Shown here piece by piece: positions 34,100-47,600 of a DNA stretch of 64,000 nucleotides. The stretch's first letter is position 1; each line of letters begins with the position of its first letter. Source of the DNA: Maylandia zebra. Its lineage: Eukaryota; Chordata; Actinopteri; Cichliformes; Cichlidae. The notes beneath the pieces were generated by a model. It searched no databases. It worked only from the letters and a program-made list of their open reading frames with translations, and was not told the DNA's origin. Where the stretch lies: assembly GCF_041146795.1 (NCBI RefSeq), contig NC_135180.1, positions 35,386,294 to 35,450,293 of the forward strand, in the 5' to 3' direction. A program made the translations under genes and the position numbers.

Positions 34100-35516
34100 C
34101 CAGAAGTTTTTTTGGCCTCCCAGTTGGCGTTGTCGTATCAACATGGCGTTACCTCTGTACTCGTTTTCCAGAAAAGGCGAATTTAATCCCTCTGACAGAA
34201 AAAAAGGAAAAAGAAACCCCGGGCTTTTTGTGTAAAAGCACAGGACAAATAAATAATTTCATTTAAATATGACTGTAGAATTACTCGACCTTTCGTCAGT
34301 CAGGAGACTGTTGTGTTCGTGGTTGGTAGTTGGGGAGTTTGGATGGACAGTCATGCTTTCCACAGCCATTTCCTCTAGCTACATTGAGGTGCAAAAAATT
34401 ACAACTCGACACTGGAAACTACTGGCTTATGCGTCACTTCACACTAGGATCTAATTGTTTTGATTTTAGGAAGAGTTTCAGTTCATAGTAGGCAATTCTC
34501 CACTACAGTTGTAAGAGAAATATTGAGTCCTGACGTTCTCCGTCCTACTGTAGCGATGTGAAATGACGACTGATGAACCTAAAATGGCCGACCGTCTTCT
34601 CCAAGGAGAAAAGGGGCTGGCCTTCCCGAGAGTGACATCATGACGAATAGCGTACGCTCCTCACGGAAATCAACGAATGGCAAATTTACAGGGTAAAATG
34701 TGGCCTGGATATTGACTTGCAGGTAAACCGTCTCCCCAAGTAATCTTATTCGATTATTAACGATTTCAAAACGTATATTTTTTTTAATGTTCGTACTAGA
34801 TCGATGTATTTCTCCTTGTTATTTACGTTGGCTTGAAGTCAATTTCATTCACTGTATTTTATTCTTAGGTCGCTGTATTATCTTTCGTATAATATTTCGT
34901 GTTAGTGAATAAAAAGATTGGTCATTCTACATCCCATTTTCTCCCGTGGCCTCGTACTTGTTAGGGTCATTATAACACAAAGGTTCAATATGTTCTTAAA
35001 TTCTCGACACTCTGCGGGCAGTCTGATTTTAAGGCAATACCCAGGGAAAATTTGCCCCAATCTCCTGCACAGTTACGTGACAAAGCTGAAACTTACTTAA
35101 TTACGTACGCTTTCAAGTTTAAAATTTAAGGGCTCAGTGACCAATGCATACGCTAAATCGCAGCACGGCGATATATGTATATGTTTCTATATCTATATTT
35201 CTAATACTGAACTCATTAAAAGTTAAAGCGACATATATTTTTATTATTATTATTAAGTGAAATTAATATAAATATAGCATTCTATTTACAACATGTGAAA
35301 CTACGAATAAGAAAAAATACATATCCTCAAAAAAAAGTTCGTTAGAAAAGGACTTCGTTAAAAAAAAAGTCATCTATTGTTTTGTTCTGTCGACGTCATC
35401 AGCTAGCGCCTGTTCAGCGGGACCGTCGCGGCATTTGAAACAGCTCCATCTGTAGCTGCACAAAATATTAATTTACCCCGGATTTACCTTCATTGGAACG
35501 AATTGAAGTGATCGAT
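34100..35516. promoter_or_regulatory. Divergent zc3h4 / sae1 promoter region
   Basis: The region separates the two head-to-head genes. It contains ATGG-type initiator/YY1-like words (ACATGGCGTTACC near 34142 and AAAATGGCCG near 34581). A CRE-like CGACGTCATC at 35391-35400 lies about 120 bp before the sae1 start codon. No TATA box stands out. Transcription start sites cannot be fixed from sequence. Confidence 0.45.
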
Positions 35517-35608
35517 ATGATCGAGAAGGAGGACCCGGTTATTAGTGAGGAGGAAGCGGCACAGTACGACCGCCAGATCCGACTGTGGGGACTGGATGCC
35601 CAGAAGAG
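35517..35608 (+). CDS. sae1: sae1 exon 1
   Basis: Encodes '[30 protein letters not shown]' plus a split arginine codon; donor AG|GTCAGT. About 120 bases of leader contain the CRE-like site. Confidence 0.96.
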
Positions 35609-38600
35609 GTCAGTTAGCTCGGGAGGCTAATCGGTGCAGCCGGAGCTTTGACTTGCTGTACTTACTCGAGTACATCGTTAAAGAAATCTATCTTTTACAA
35701 AAAGCCACGATTAAATTATATAATTTACTAATGAATAATAAATGTGTTATGCGATCTTACTTGAAAATATTGATAATTAGCTGAGTAGGTAATTTCTGTG
35801 ATTGCTTCATTCAAACAGATGATGTAAATAATATCGGCACAGACTTCTTGTTCAAACTGGAATTATTACATGTGAATTAACTGTTTAAGGATATATTTCA
35901 GTTAATGCTCACGTGATATTAAAGCTTCAAAAAGGCTGCTGAATCTCACAAAATCAAGCTTTAGTTTCACTCTCAAACGGCTCAATATGCGTTATTTGTA
36001 ACAGCTGCTCGTTTTATTCTGTCTGAATGTTTTTTTAAGAATCTCTTTAATGTAGTCAAAATGTTTACAGAACATTTCATATTGATTTTCTTCCAATCAG
36101 CACACAATTACTTCTGAAACCACACAGTAAGCAGTACTTAAACTGGTTTTTAAATTCTGTCTGTATTCCAGGTTGCGAGGGTCTCGAGTGCTCCTGGCAG
36201 GTTTGGGTGGTCTCGGGGCTGAAGTGGCCAAGAACTTAATCTTAGCTGGCGTTAAAGGACTCACCTTGCTGGACCATGAACAGGTAAGCACTCTTCATCG
36301 TTATCCCTGATTAGAGATGTCACATCAAGAGCAGCAGGAATTCTTTTACACATTTTTCAAACAAAACACATTTACTCAAATCCAATAAAACAGTGGAATA
36401 GTATGTGAGACCTTTAGATTTGCAGTACTAAAAATGCACACTAGGTGGTTCCAGTAGATGGATCTTTTCAAAGCTATTGATAAAAAGTGCATTTAAGTAT
36501 TAAAATAACAACAAATGAAAAATGTTTTAAGTACAACAAAAGATGAAATACAGTGCGTCAAAATGCAAACCTTTTTTTGTACAGGTAATCCCCAGATAGA
36601 AAAAGAACAGTTGTTTTGGTACTTGTTTCTCCTACTGAAATGTTGCATCCAGAGAAACTGAATTAGTTTTTGACAGAAAGGATGTAAATAACTAATATTC
36701 ACTTTGAACATTTCCACATCTTGCCATAGAAGATATCTTCTGTTCAGTATTTGTCTGATACCCTCCAACCTCAACCCCACTCTGTGCATTTTTCCAGTTC
36801 CAGGCCAATAAGACAAGACTGATCAGGGTTTGTTTAAGCAGTTTTTGTTGTTGTTTCTTTCAAAAACATCAAAATTCATATAAAAAAATGTTCCTCTGAT
36901 AATCTGACGACAGGCTCGTATTATTAAGCGTGTTTGTATCAAATTACATCAAACACCAAATGTGCAATCTGTCAGCGGGAATTCACATTTTGTGGGAAAG
37001 TAAAACTGAACATTGTAATTTAGCTGTTCTGTGATGATTTTATAATAAAAGTTGCACACTTCTGTCTTCTTGTTCCTTGTTCTCTGACACTACATGAGGG
37101 AAAAGTGGAGTAAAAATATGATAGATAATTTATGATCATAAATATAAATTAACACCTGTCTGTGTGTATTTAGTCTAAAAGGAGATCTGTTATGTGAGCA
37201 CAACAGCAGTAACAGTTGCAGTAAGAGCCTCATCCAGCTGTGCGCTCCCTGTCGGGGTGTCTTCCAGGTGTCGGAGGAGTCATGCCGAGCTCAGTTCTTG
37301 GTTCCAGTCACGGCTCAGGGTCAGAATCGTGCCAAGGCCTCTCTGGAGCGAGCGCAGAACCTCAACCCAATGGTGAAAGTGCACGCTGACCCAGACAGAA
37401 TCGAAGACAAACCAGACGACTTCTTCCTCCAGTTCGATGCGGTGAGTTTAACATGCTGACTCCTTTCTTCGCTGACTCTCCTCTCGTCACCAGAGGTGCA
37501 AGATAAGGAGGTGAGGCAACAGAAATTTAAACCAATGAGATATGCTTACCTCAGAGCTGCTGTTTTAAAGTAAATTCCAGTTAAAAATGACACCTGGTTG
37601 TCAGGCCAGCCTCTTGAAGTCTGTTTTTGTCTGTTTGGTCAGAATTCACACCAGTGGCCCATTGGAGGTCACTTTATAGCTCTGACAGCGCTCATCCTCT
37701 TCCTCCTCACCTAAAGGAACAGATACCGATCCTGCTTCTTGGTTACGGGCTTTCTACGGTCCTGTGCAGCTCTCTCGGAATAACTGTTTGTCTCCCAGAA
37801 TGTCCTCCATGTTCTTGAGACTGTGCTGGGAGACACAGCAATAACACAGCAGTAACAATAAGTAATCCTGGAGGAGGTGGCCTACCTGTGCAACCTCTAT
37901 AGGCGTCCAGTATCGCCTCATGCTACCAGTCTTCACACTGACCCTAACCAAATGCAAAACAGTCAGAAAAGATGAGGAGGGAGAAAATTTCTCCACCTGT
38001 AAAACCATTCCTGTTTTGAGGATCGTCTCATTGTTGCCCCTCCAGTGCACCTGCTGTTAATTTCAGTGACCCCGAAACAGCTGAAACTGATTAAAAACCC
38101 GCCCTGCTGCTTAACCGACCAGATCGATATCCCAGAAGAAGAACTCTGATTAAAAAATGTCCTGTTACATTTTTCAGCAGTGTGTTGACTGACTGCACCT
38201 CACAGGTTGACCACTAGGTGGCGCTATCAGACCATGTGGTGCACTGAAACACCTGCGGTGAGATAATGTCTGCAAGGTGTGGTAATGACATGAGCTTCAT
38301 TGTCCAGCCAGTGAAAATAGTGACGTTTAGAATTAGATGCTGCACTGATATAATTAATATATAATTATATGCAGATTATAAACACAGCCATGCTGCTGTG
38401 TATGTGAGGAGATTAAACCTGAAACTGAACAACTTAAAACCCAAGAGGCTGGAAGGAAGAAGGGCCACATTAACCCCCCCAACCCTAACCCACCTTTCAC
38501 TAAGACCACACTGACTTAAAGTACCCACCTGTCAAACCACGGTGAGCAGACTTTCCTTGTTTGTGTAGACTTTGCCTGAGGGAATTACCCACACTTCAAA

Positions 38601-41600
38601 CTGTTGCAACATTAAACACGGGGGTAACAGGGGAAGCCCTGAAGCTCTAGGGAAAAGGGCAAACAAGGAATAAAAAGACTAAACTAAGCGAATGGATTTT
38701 TTAACAGCGTCGTTCACTCAGTGAGCCGGCAGAAGGATGTCCGGGTCAGCGAGTCGGTCAGTCGGTCTCTTTGCTGATTTGAAAATCAAACTTTCTAATC
38801 AAAAAGCAGCACAGGACACGTTATTGCATGATACATAACATAAGATCAGGTGGTGCGTCTCATTCCTGTTTATTTAGTCTGAGTCACCTGTGATGGTTTA
38901 ATGCCGTTTGGAATGGAGCCCTAAATATTGTCACGCATATTTATTTCAGTTAAAGGAGGAGTTCTTACAGTTGTTTTCTTTTTATTAGCTTTTGATTTCT
39001 TGGAGTCTTTATTTTATTTCAGTTCAGTGTTTTCATTTAGAGTGTCGGAGCGGTGACGCAGCGGTGCAGCATGGAGGTTGTGGGTTTGAATCCGGCAGCT
39101 GGCTGGCTCGGGCACTTCTGTGTGGAGTTTGCATGTTCTTCCTTTGCCTGTGTGAGTTTCTCCGGGTCGTCCTGCTTCCTGGTTGTCTTCCTGATTGCTA
39201 CTTGTCCTGGGTGCCTTTCACCCTACGCTAGGTGGGCTCTGGCGCGCACGCCATTACCAGGAGATCATGAAAACTGGTTCCAGATCAAGACCTAGTTGAA
39301 TTTTCTGACTGCATCACCAGGATCAGGAGATACTTTTAACAAAGGAGTAATAATAATTACCTTTTTCATAGTGTAGGAGCTCAGGATTAAGATATTACAT
39401 TTCTGTTTTCCTTGTAATAGAAATTTACTTCCCTCTTTGAGTTCATCGTGTAAAATATGATGTAGTGAGTAGCTGGTGCTAAATACCGTGACAGTATTTT
39501 TGTGTTGTTGTCAGGAAAAACAAATGAATTATTGCATTTTACATTCGGTTTCATTGCTTAGGCGCGATCTAAGTTTTGTCAGCTGACGGCGAGAATTCAT
39601 TTGAACACTATCAGAAGAATAACAGATTTTTTCCCCTCCCGTTGAGCCAGAATCGTCGGCAGTCTTCCTCCCTCCGGGGGTGCTAAATGAGTGTCAGGAG
39701 GAGGGAAAGTAGTACAGGAGGAAGACGAGGGTGGGAGCAGTAAGACAAAAAAGAGTGAGGACAGGTTGAGAAGGATGTTAGTAGGACAGATGGAGGGAGG
39801 ACGAAACTTTTAAAGAAGAGAAGGTGAAACAAAAAATAGAAAGAAATGATTAAAAAAAGGTGGAAAACAGAAGGGGGTCTCTGCTGCTTTTATCTGCTTC
39901 CACTGATGTATCTGTGTGTGGCTCAGCGGGAAGATGGAGGGTGATTAAAGCGGAGCAGTTGGAGTGTGGTCGCAGTTTTCATCTGAGAAGCCCAATTACT
40001 GAGGGATGAATACAATAGAAAAGCACACAGTGTCCATCTGTGTGCCTGCAGAGAGCTGCCGACAGTGTTTACAATTCAGACTCTTTGGTTTCAAGTAGGA
40101 AAGAAAAGGAAAAATCGCACGTCATAACTAACACACACGCTGATAAATCTGAAATGTATCCTTTACCCTTTTTTTTATTTATGTATTGCTAAAAAAATAT
40201 AATTATCTGCATTTTTTTCCTTTAAAGACAATAAATCTGTGCTGCTAATTTTACAGGGTTTTCCTGTTATATCTGACAGTTTGATCAATAAAATGCAGCG
40301 TTGTGCACGAGTAAATAAAACTCACAATTAACAAAATGGTTAAAAGATAGATGCTGGTCATTTCCCTCGGCTCGGTTTGGGGCAGGCACCAAAATTCACC
40401 AGAGTTTCTTGTTTAAAAAAACCTCCTCAAACATCGACCTTTGAAATGTAATCCAAGGTTTTTCAAGCGTGCAAGAGGTGTTTCCTCTCCCAGTGGCCCA
40501 AACTCTTCAGTGTTCAGCCGAACTGAAACATCTGGCTACAGCGAGCCTCTCGTGGTTATTTCTGATGCTGCTCTTATATATAAAACATTTCTACAAAAAA
40601 GATTTCAGCCTTGCCTCAAAGGAGAATCTGTAACTATTTTATTTTTATTTAAGTGGACTTAAATGTACGTGAAATGGTATTTGATTAATGTAAAGGTAAA
40701 ACACTGGCTTAGACTCACTGCCTAATCTGTATGCCGACGAATCATGCTTCATTTCTCAAAGGCCAATTATGAGGCAGAACAAACCCAGTCGTGTTCTCAG
40801 AAGTTCTTATTTTTACCTCCCTGTTATTATTCCACAAAGACGCTTTTAACAGCTATGTGTTTGGTCCTGCATGCGTCTCTGCTCGTAACTTCATTTTTCT
40901 ACATTTTCTGTATTTGGATGTGAACAAAGGTCCTCTGTTACAGTGAAAACACAGGTGCACATTAAAATACCCGTGGTTATCTAATATGAAAAACATAAAC
41001 GTCTTCTTTGGACACTGGTTTGGCTGCATGCAGCTTGTTTGTGAGCAGTAAGAGGTCGTGCATTTGCTGAGACCTGGAAACCACCAGCTATCGTTGGTGT
41101 TTGATTTAACTCTTATTTAGCTCCTCAGAGTTTATCTGCCATTTATCCTGAAAGGGAAATCCAGGCTAGTGTGGGGCGTTTCACTTTGTAAAAGCACTCT
41201 GACCTGTGCAACAGTGCATACTGTGAAATGTATAACTGCTATCATTATGCCTCAGTTAAACACTGAAAAGTAATTAATGCTGGAAGTATTCAAAAACGCT
41301 TTATGTTTCCATACAATGGCTCACCAGAGCGTGTGTGTGTTTGATTTTGTTTGTCTATGGCTCGACCCCCAGGGGGCGCTTTTGTCTCTTTTTTTCTCGG
41401 GTTTATTGAAATTGTTTTCGTGAACCATTTTTTGCAGTTTGAAGCTGAAGTTTTTGCATATTTTCTGACTATGTTCGTTTAGAGAGTAAAGTTTATTTTC
41501 ACCTCCGTTTTTTGACACAACACTACGCCGAATGTCTAGAAGACTAACATGCCAGGTTACTCATACGAAGATTCCCATTATGAAAGCAGTTTGTGCAGCT

Positions 41601-44600
41601 GCTCGCGCCTGTTGTTGCTCTTTCTATTAGAGGTGAAATGGGGACGTTTCGTTTTAATTGCTGTGTTGTGTTTTCAGCTATCGGCCGTCTTGCAGATAAT
41701 GTGTTGTACTGTACAGCTTGTCATAGTGTGGGTGTGTAAATGATAACAATTATTTATCTCGAGACTCCTCAAATCTCCAGAGAGTGTTTTAAAAACACTG
41801 GTCCTGTAGCCCCGGCCTGCCCGGTGCGATGAGGGGGTGTCGGCAGCCGTCTTATCTGTGGGTTTAGGGTGTTTTGGGTGTTCTGGACTGGGTCAGTTGG
41901 ATAAGGTAGACCCTGCCCACCGGTCAGTTGTTTACAGTCATACATGAGCCCACTCTGGTTATATCATAGCCCACTGCGTCTCTCGCCACACAGAGATGTT
42001 GGTGTTTTTTCTACAACTTCAGCAACTTCATATCATCATCGCTCCAGGAAGTTTGGCTTTGGTGCTTCAAACACAGAAAGACATTTTAATACATGACTAA
42101 CACTGTAAAAAGGTGGTGTTTTTGTTTTTTTGAGCCACCCAAACCGAAACCTAAAACTGAAAATATTTTTTATGATGATTCCACTGGGTCTAAAATAATA
42201 ATTCTGCTTTTGCTTCTGGTTTCACAAGGGACACCAACTCAAGTGTTGTGGGTGGAAATCATTTGTTTAACCCTTTCACCCACCACAACCTACACTTCCT
42301 CTGCTGCAAGAGACTCAAATAATGAGGTGCCTAAAACATAAAATCCAGTTAACCATAAAAAAATTAATGACTAAATAAATAAAAAATACGCCAAACAAAC
42401 AACCAGGGCTTGAGTTACATGTAGTGTTTTATAGAGCAGGGCGATATGGCCAAAAATATTTATCATGATATATATTTGAAAATTTGCGATAACGACATAA
42501 CCGACGATATAATTGATGCGAGACAAAATACAACTCCACAACATTACTAGCGCAAAAAGACAACCTTCCATTTATTTTCACTTAAACAAGAAGCTGGTTT
42601 TTATGTACATTAAAGCTTTATAAAAATGTAACAGTGCAAATGCAAATTCCTTGCTGAAAGTTTAACCAAAAGGCATTTCCAGTAGAAATGGGCTGACATA
42701 TCCTGAGCATAACCATGTATAATATCCACTGAAGTTAAAAAGAGGTGCTTTGCAACATTAAACTGCAGTGTGCAGTACGCATTTTTCGGACCATAAGGTG
42801 CACGGGATTATAAGGCACATTAAGCGAAACAAAGCAGTCAGATAAATCAAACTTTATTAAACTCATTCTTCTTGCTTCCTCCACTTCTGTACCATTGATT
42901 CATTAATGTTGAATTCTCTGCAGCTGCTCTATTCCCATGTTGTTGCAGTATATTAATGACTAACCTCGTATTGTGGATGGATTATCTCAGTTGTTCTCCT
43001 GACTGAAGTTTGGTCCGTTTACAGCATCCTGCCATGCGATTGCATTTGTCTCTAACCATGAAGAACCTTCACGTTAACTTTTATAAGTGGAAAAGTGTTA
43101 GTGTTCGTCCTCCAGCTTCACTGTTTATGTTATGCTAACATAGCTGTGTCGCTAGCGATCACGTAGCACATCATTATATACCAGCTAGCCAAACTTCAGT
43201 AACCCTACAAACGTCACTGCTGTTTAGTTTCCTGTCTTCATTTATGTTGGAAGTGATAGCAGAGCTGTACGTTTGAATTTTTTCAGAAATCTCTTAGTCA
43301 GAACATGCAATATCATGCTTAGGTAACTAGCGAAACTAGCGAGCTAACTTCCGCTAGCTTCCTGCTAACTTCTAACTCCGTTAAATGTAATACATTTTGT
43401 TTTCATGGATGCCTGGAAGTTAAACTTTATAGTTACACCTGGTAAAGCAGCAATGCTGATCGTTTTATTAAAGATGAAAGAATTTAGACAGTTTTTAACT
43501 CTAAGTGATGCTGCAGTGTTGTTTGACCTGAAGCATACGGAGTTTAGGACCCAGATTACTCCCAGATTTAAGAGCATCTTAGAACGGCCGCTTGCATGTT
43601 CTGCAAAAAAATGTGCTTTGTTGTGTATCTGACGGACAAACACCAAACCAGTTCCACATCACGGAAGTTGCACCATTTTTACAAACCAATTCTGGTTCAT
43701 CTGTTTCACTCAACAATCGGCCATGTGCGTATGAAAACAAAGGCACTGCGCATGCGCGTTTTACTCATATTCTATCGCGATATTTCATTTTCCTATCGTT
43801 GCCTAACATTATACCGGTATTACCGTGAACGGTATAATATGGCCCAGCCCTAGTGTTTTATATTCATTCAGTATTATAGGTGGTGCTGGTTATTTTAGAT
43901 TACTATGAAGTGCAGGTAAGTGCCTGCTTTAGTATTTTTTTCCCTAAGGATGCCTCTGTGGTGTCGCATCAACGTGATTGGTCAGTTCAGCGATGATCCC
44001 GTAGCAACACCAACACAAAGACATCAAAAACACCATCAGTCAGCCTGGCTTTAATATAGTACACTGTGTCACTTTAATGACTTTAATCTCGTTTCACTCG
44101 GTGGTAAACTGCTGCAGTAGGTGTGTCTCGAGTGTTTTGGCAGCTCACCAGCTGCTGTTCAGCATCTCTGTTGTTCCAGGAATGAACATGCAGTGAAAGT
44201 TTCAGGTGTTTTTTGCTTTTTTTTGTTTTTTAAAGGGGGATTACAGGTGATTTTTAAGTAAAATAACTTCTTTTGGGACCAAATGTTTCTAAGCAGTTGG
44301 GTCTTTCCACGCGAAACCCGTAAATCTGAGAAATGTTTTCAGAATCAGCTGATTTTATTTTATTTATTTATTGTATAACAGCTTCATCATTTAAATTTTA
44401 CCTTCACACAATGAAAATTGCGAGAGTTGTAAGCCCTTGAAGTGCATACGGTTGGGTCAGAATTTAGTTTCTTAATTAACTTTAACTTGCTCCAAGTGTC
44501 ACAATCTAATTACTGTAAGATTTTATCTATAACTACAGTAATTTAATGTCTGACATAGAGATGAAGTTGTGTGGACGAAAATAAGATGACTTATGACAAA

Positions 44601-47600
44601 AATTTCCACGCACCCCTGTGTTCTTCAAGAGCCTGAACCTCAGAAAGTATTTATAGTATGGAGGTCAGATTTGACACAAATTCATTAAATATAGTGACAG
44701 TCTTGTACACAAAGAGTCTTTTAATTCTGGGATTAATAGATGTTTTTCATAGAATGTTTATATCAATGGGAAATCCAGCGTATTTCTTTTGAAGCCCGGT
44801 GTAGAAAGGAATAAGCAGCTGACGTGGTGTCATGTTTTTTCCAGAGCAGCTTACTGGGGCATAGGTCTGAATTTATGGTGTGCAAGTTGCACCCGTTAAG
44901 GAAAGAAGTGCACAAAACACAAAAACAGCCAAACAGGATGCAAAAGAGGGTAGAAGTTCATGCTGAATATAAAGTAACTTTAAGAATTTTCCTTTATTCT
45001 GCTCAGCCTGTGTGTCTCATTTTAATAAAACAAAAATGTTTTCTTTAATCTCTCATAAATATTCACGTTTGTTTAAAGGTATACCGTCACAGAGGAGGTT
45101 TTCTAGGACGGAATAAAAATAATTAACAGTGCAAAGACAAAACTCCCAACGACTGTGGAGTGGGAGTTAAAGTCGTATGTTTCAACTAGTGCAAAAAAAG
45201 TGTAGAGATTTTAGAGTAAATGTCAAGTTTTCAATAAAATGTAACAGTAACCATGATCATACGACTTGAAAGTTGTTTGTGTCTCCGTCTGAGAGCGTTA
45301 CGAAACTGCTCGGTCTGCCCTGAAGAAAAACTGCTTTGTTATCTGTAACTGGAAAGATTTGCTCGTTAGCCTTCAGGTTCTGATGCTTGAGATCAAGATA
45401 AGACTGGGAAAACGAGAATTTTTTGAGTGGGAGAAAAGACTTGATATTAGTAGAACGGGATTTTAAAAAAAAAATAATAATAAAAGGTCACATGAAAAGG
45501 AGTCTACACTTTCAACCTCATGTTTGCAAACTGTAGGATTTGTATTAAAGGGGACCTATCATGCTCATTTCCACCGCAGTGTGTTTACTAAAGTATCTTT
45601 GCATGACTCAAAGATCATAATAATCCTAATCCTTATCTCATACTGGTGCAGCCTCCAGTTCGTCCTCTGTCTGAAACAAGCTGTTCCAACTCCTTCCCCT
45701 TTAAACAACCTCTATTCTGATTGGCTGCCCCTCACAAACAGATGGTTTAAATATGCTCGAGATGACCTTATTAGGGATATCTGCACTCAGTGTCATCACA
45801 CAGAGCCAAGGGTAGAAAAAACTGTCTGAAACAGCATTTAGGTAAACCTTTTTACTCACTGGGATTAATTGTACATATGTTGATCTCATTATGGCTCTCT
45901 TGCAGAGCATGTCTTTATCCTGTCTTCCTTCTCTCTCCCAACCAATCACAGCAGATGGCCCCTCCCTGAGCCTGGTTCTGCCGGAGGTTTCTTCCTGTTA
46001 AAAGGGAGTTTTTCCTTCCTACTGTCACCAAAGTGCTTGCTCATAGGGGGTCATATGATTAACTTACAATATAAAGCGCCTTGACACGACTGTTGTTGTG
46101 ATTTGGTGCTGTATAAATACAACTGAATTGAATTAAATTATTTCAATATCTGAATCCCTAACGAGCCTTTAACACTTTGTGTTTGTTTGGGAATTTTTTG
46201 TCCCTCAGGTGTGTCTGACAGGCTGCTCCAGAGACCTGATGATACGCGTTGACCAGCTCTGCTCCAAACACAACATCAAAGTGTTCTGTGGAGATGTCTA
46301 CGGTTACTACGGTTACATGTTCTGCAACCTGGGACAGGCACACAACTATGTCGAGTAAGTGCGATGGGGGCAGGTTCTATTCCCAGTTGTTGAGAATAAA
46401 GCTGGTCGTTTTGTGTATTGTAACATAGCCTCAGACATATTAAGAAACCTTCATTTTTACTTTCTTCTTCTTGTTTCTTCTTTAAAGGGAGAAACCCAAA
46501 GTAGTAAAACCCAGCGGTGAGTCCAACGACGGCCCGAAGGCAAAGAAAGCCAAAGTCGACCCCAACGAGACCACCATGGTGAAAAAAGTACGTGCACAAT
46601 TATCAGCTTTCACCGTATCACAGGTTTATTCGTCTTAACTGTGTAGACTGAAAGAACTGACATAAACAAAGATGTTTTTTAACTTAAACAAGGAGATGTA
46701 TTAGCAATCTTGCCTTTAGTTAAGAGAAGGAATATTGAATATAACAGCACTTACCCTCATTTTTAGTTCTTTCTTTCTCAAAGGCTCAAACTAAAATCGA
46801 TCTTTCTTTTGTATTCTCTTTCTAATTTATGTTTTTAAAAAGGGCTTATATGATATCACATTAGCAATAACAGTATCAGACACATTCATTACTTGTTTTT
46901 TGAGGAATTAAACTTGAAACTGGAAAAAAACATAGAAAAAGAACATTATCGATGTTAAATGTTTAAAATTAGCGTTCTATTAAATAGGAGGTTGTCATCA
47001 TATAAATTGCTTTATATTTGTCCTAAAAACAAGGAACGAACAAATCAGTTCAAAACCTATTCACTCCATATTGATCTTCTCCAACCAATCAGACGGCCAG
47101 TTTTTGCACTCTGAAGGAGGCTCTGGCGGTCGACTGGACAAGCGAGAAGGCCAAAGCCGGTCTCAAGCGAACACCAGTGGACTACTTCCTGCTCCAAGGT
47201 ACATAAAGCCATTTTTTGTTTCCAAATGTGGGATGATTGAGTTTTTAAATGTAAAAATAAACTTTCCAGCATCATTTTTAGAAAATCTGTTGTAGTAACA
47301 GCTGATCATTTTTCAGTTTGTGAATTAAGTGAAATTATAATCAGAATATCAACATGTTACAGAAAATTATAACGATTTTTTCGAAGTCTGTTTAACAGTT
47401 TCTGGCATGTACTACTTTTAAACTTTGTCTTTAAAAATGACCATTTGAATTCTGTATAATTATTTCTCATGTGTATGAACACTTTTCTCTAAAGCTTTAG
47501 CCTTTAAAGATTTTGTGAAGAAGTTGCAAAGGTTTTTTACATTTAATTTAATTTTAATTCACCTTTAGGTGATGTTGTTTCATTAGCACGTACATGTGAA

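Larger units (their letters stand above)
29766..34500 (-). other. zc3h4: zc3h4 first intron and unresolved 5' exon(s)
   Basis: The conserved protein needs an upstream exon ending in phase 2. One candidate is 30577-30541 on the minus strand: ATG followed by 11 codons ('MIERSSYSYGNP' plus AG) before donor AG|GTACTT, which would join in frame. Its start-codon context is poor and I cannot confirm it by homology. Otherwise the stretch holds a LINE fragment (30113-30265), a G-quadruplex motif (33319-33353) and AT-rich DNA. No other gene is seen. Confidence 0.4.
37442..46208 (+). other. sae1: sae1 intron 3 (8.8 kb), repeat-rich
   Basis: The longest intron of the gene. It contains a CTCF-like motif at 38211-38224, a SINE-like copy (39045-39300), a second CTCF-like motif (41366-41379), a complete 1.4-kb hAT-like element (42432-43852), and MITE and family A repeat copies at its right end. 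The rest shows no gene; frames such as 37754-38050 and 40441-40662 have no domains. Confidence 0.85.

Noticed and set aside
42093..43853. Several 60-95 codon frames around and inside the hAT-like element as transposase remnants
   Set aside because: None shows hAT transposase motifs; the element appears non-coding.
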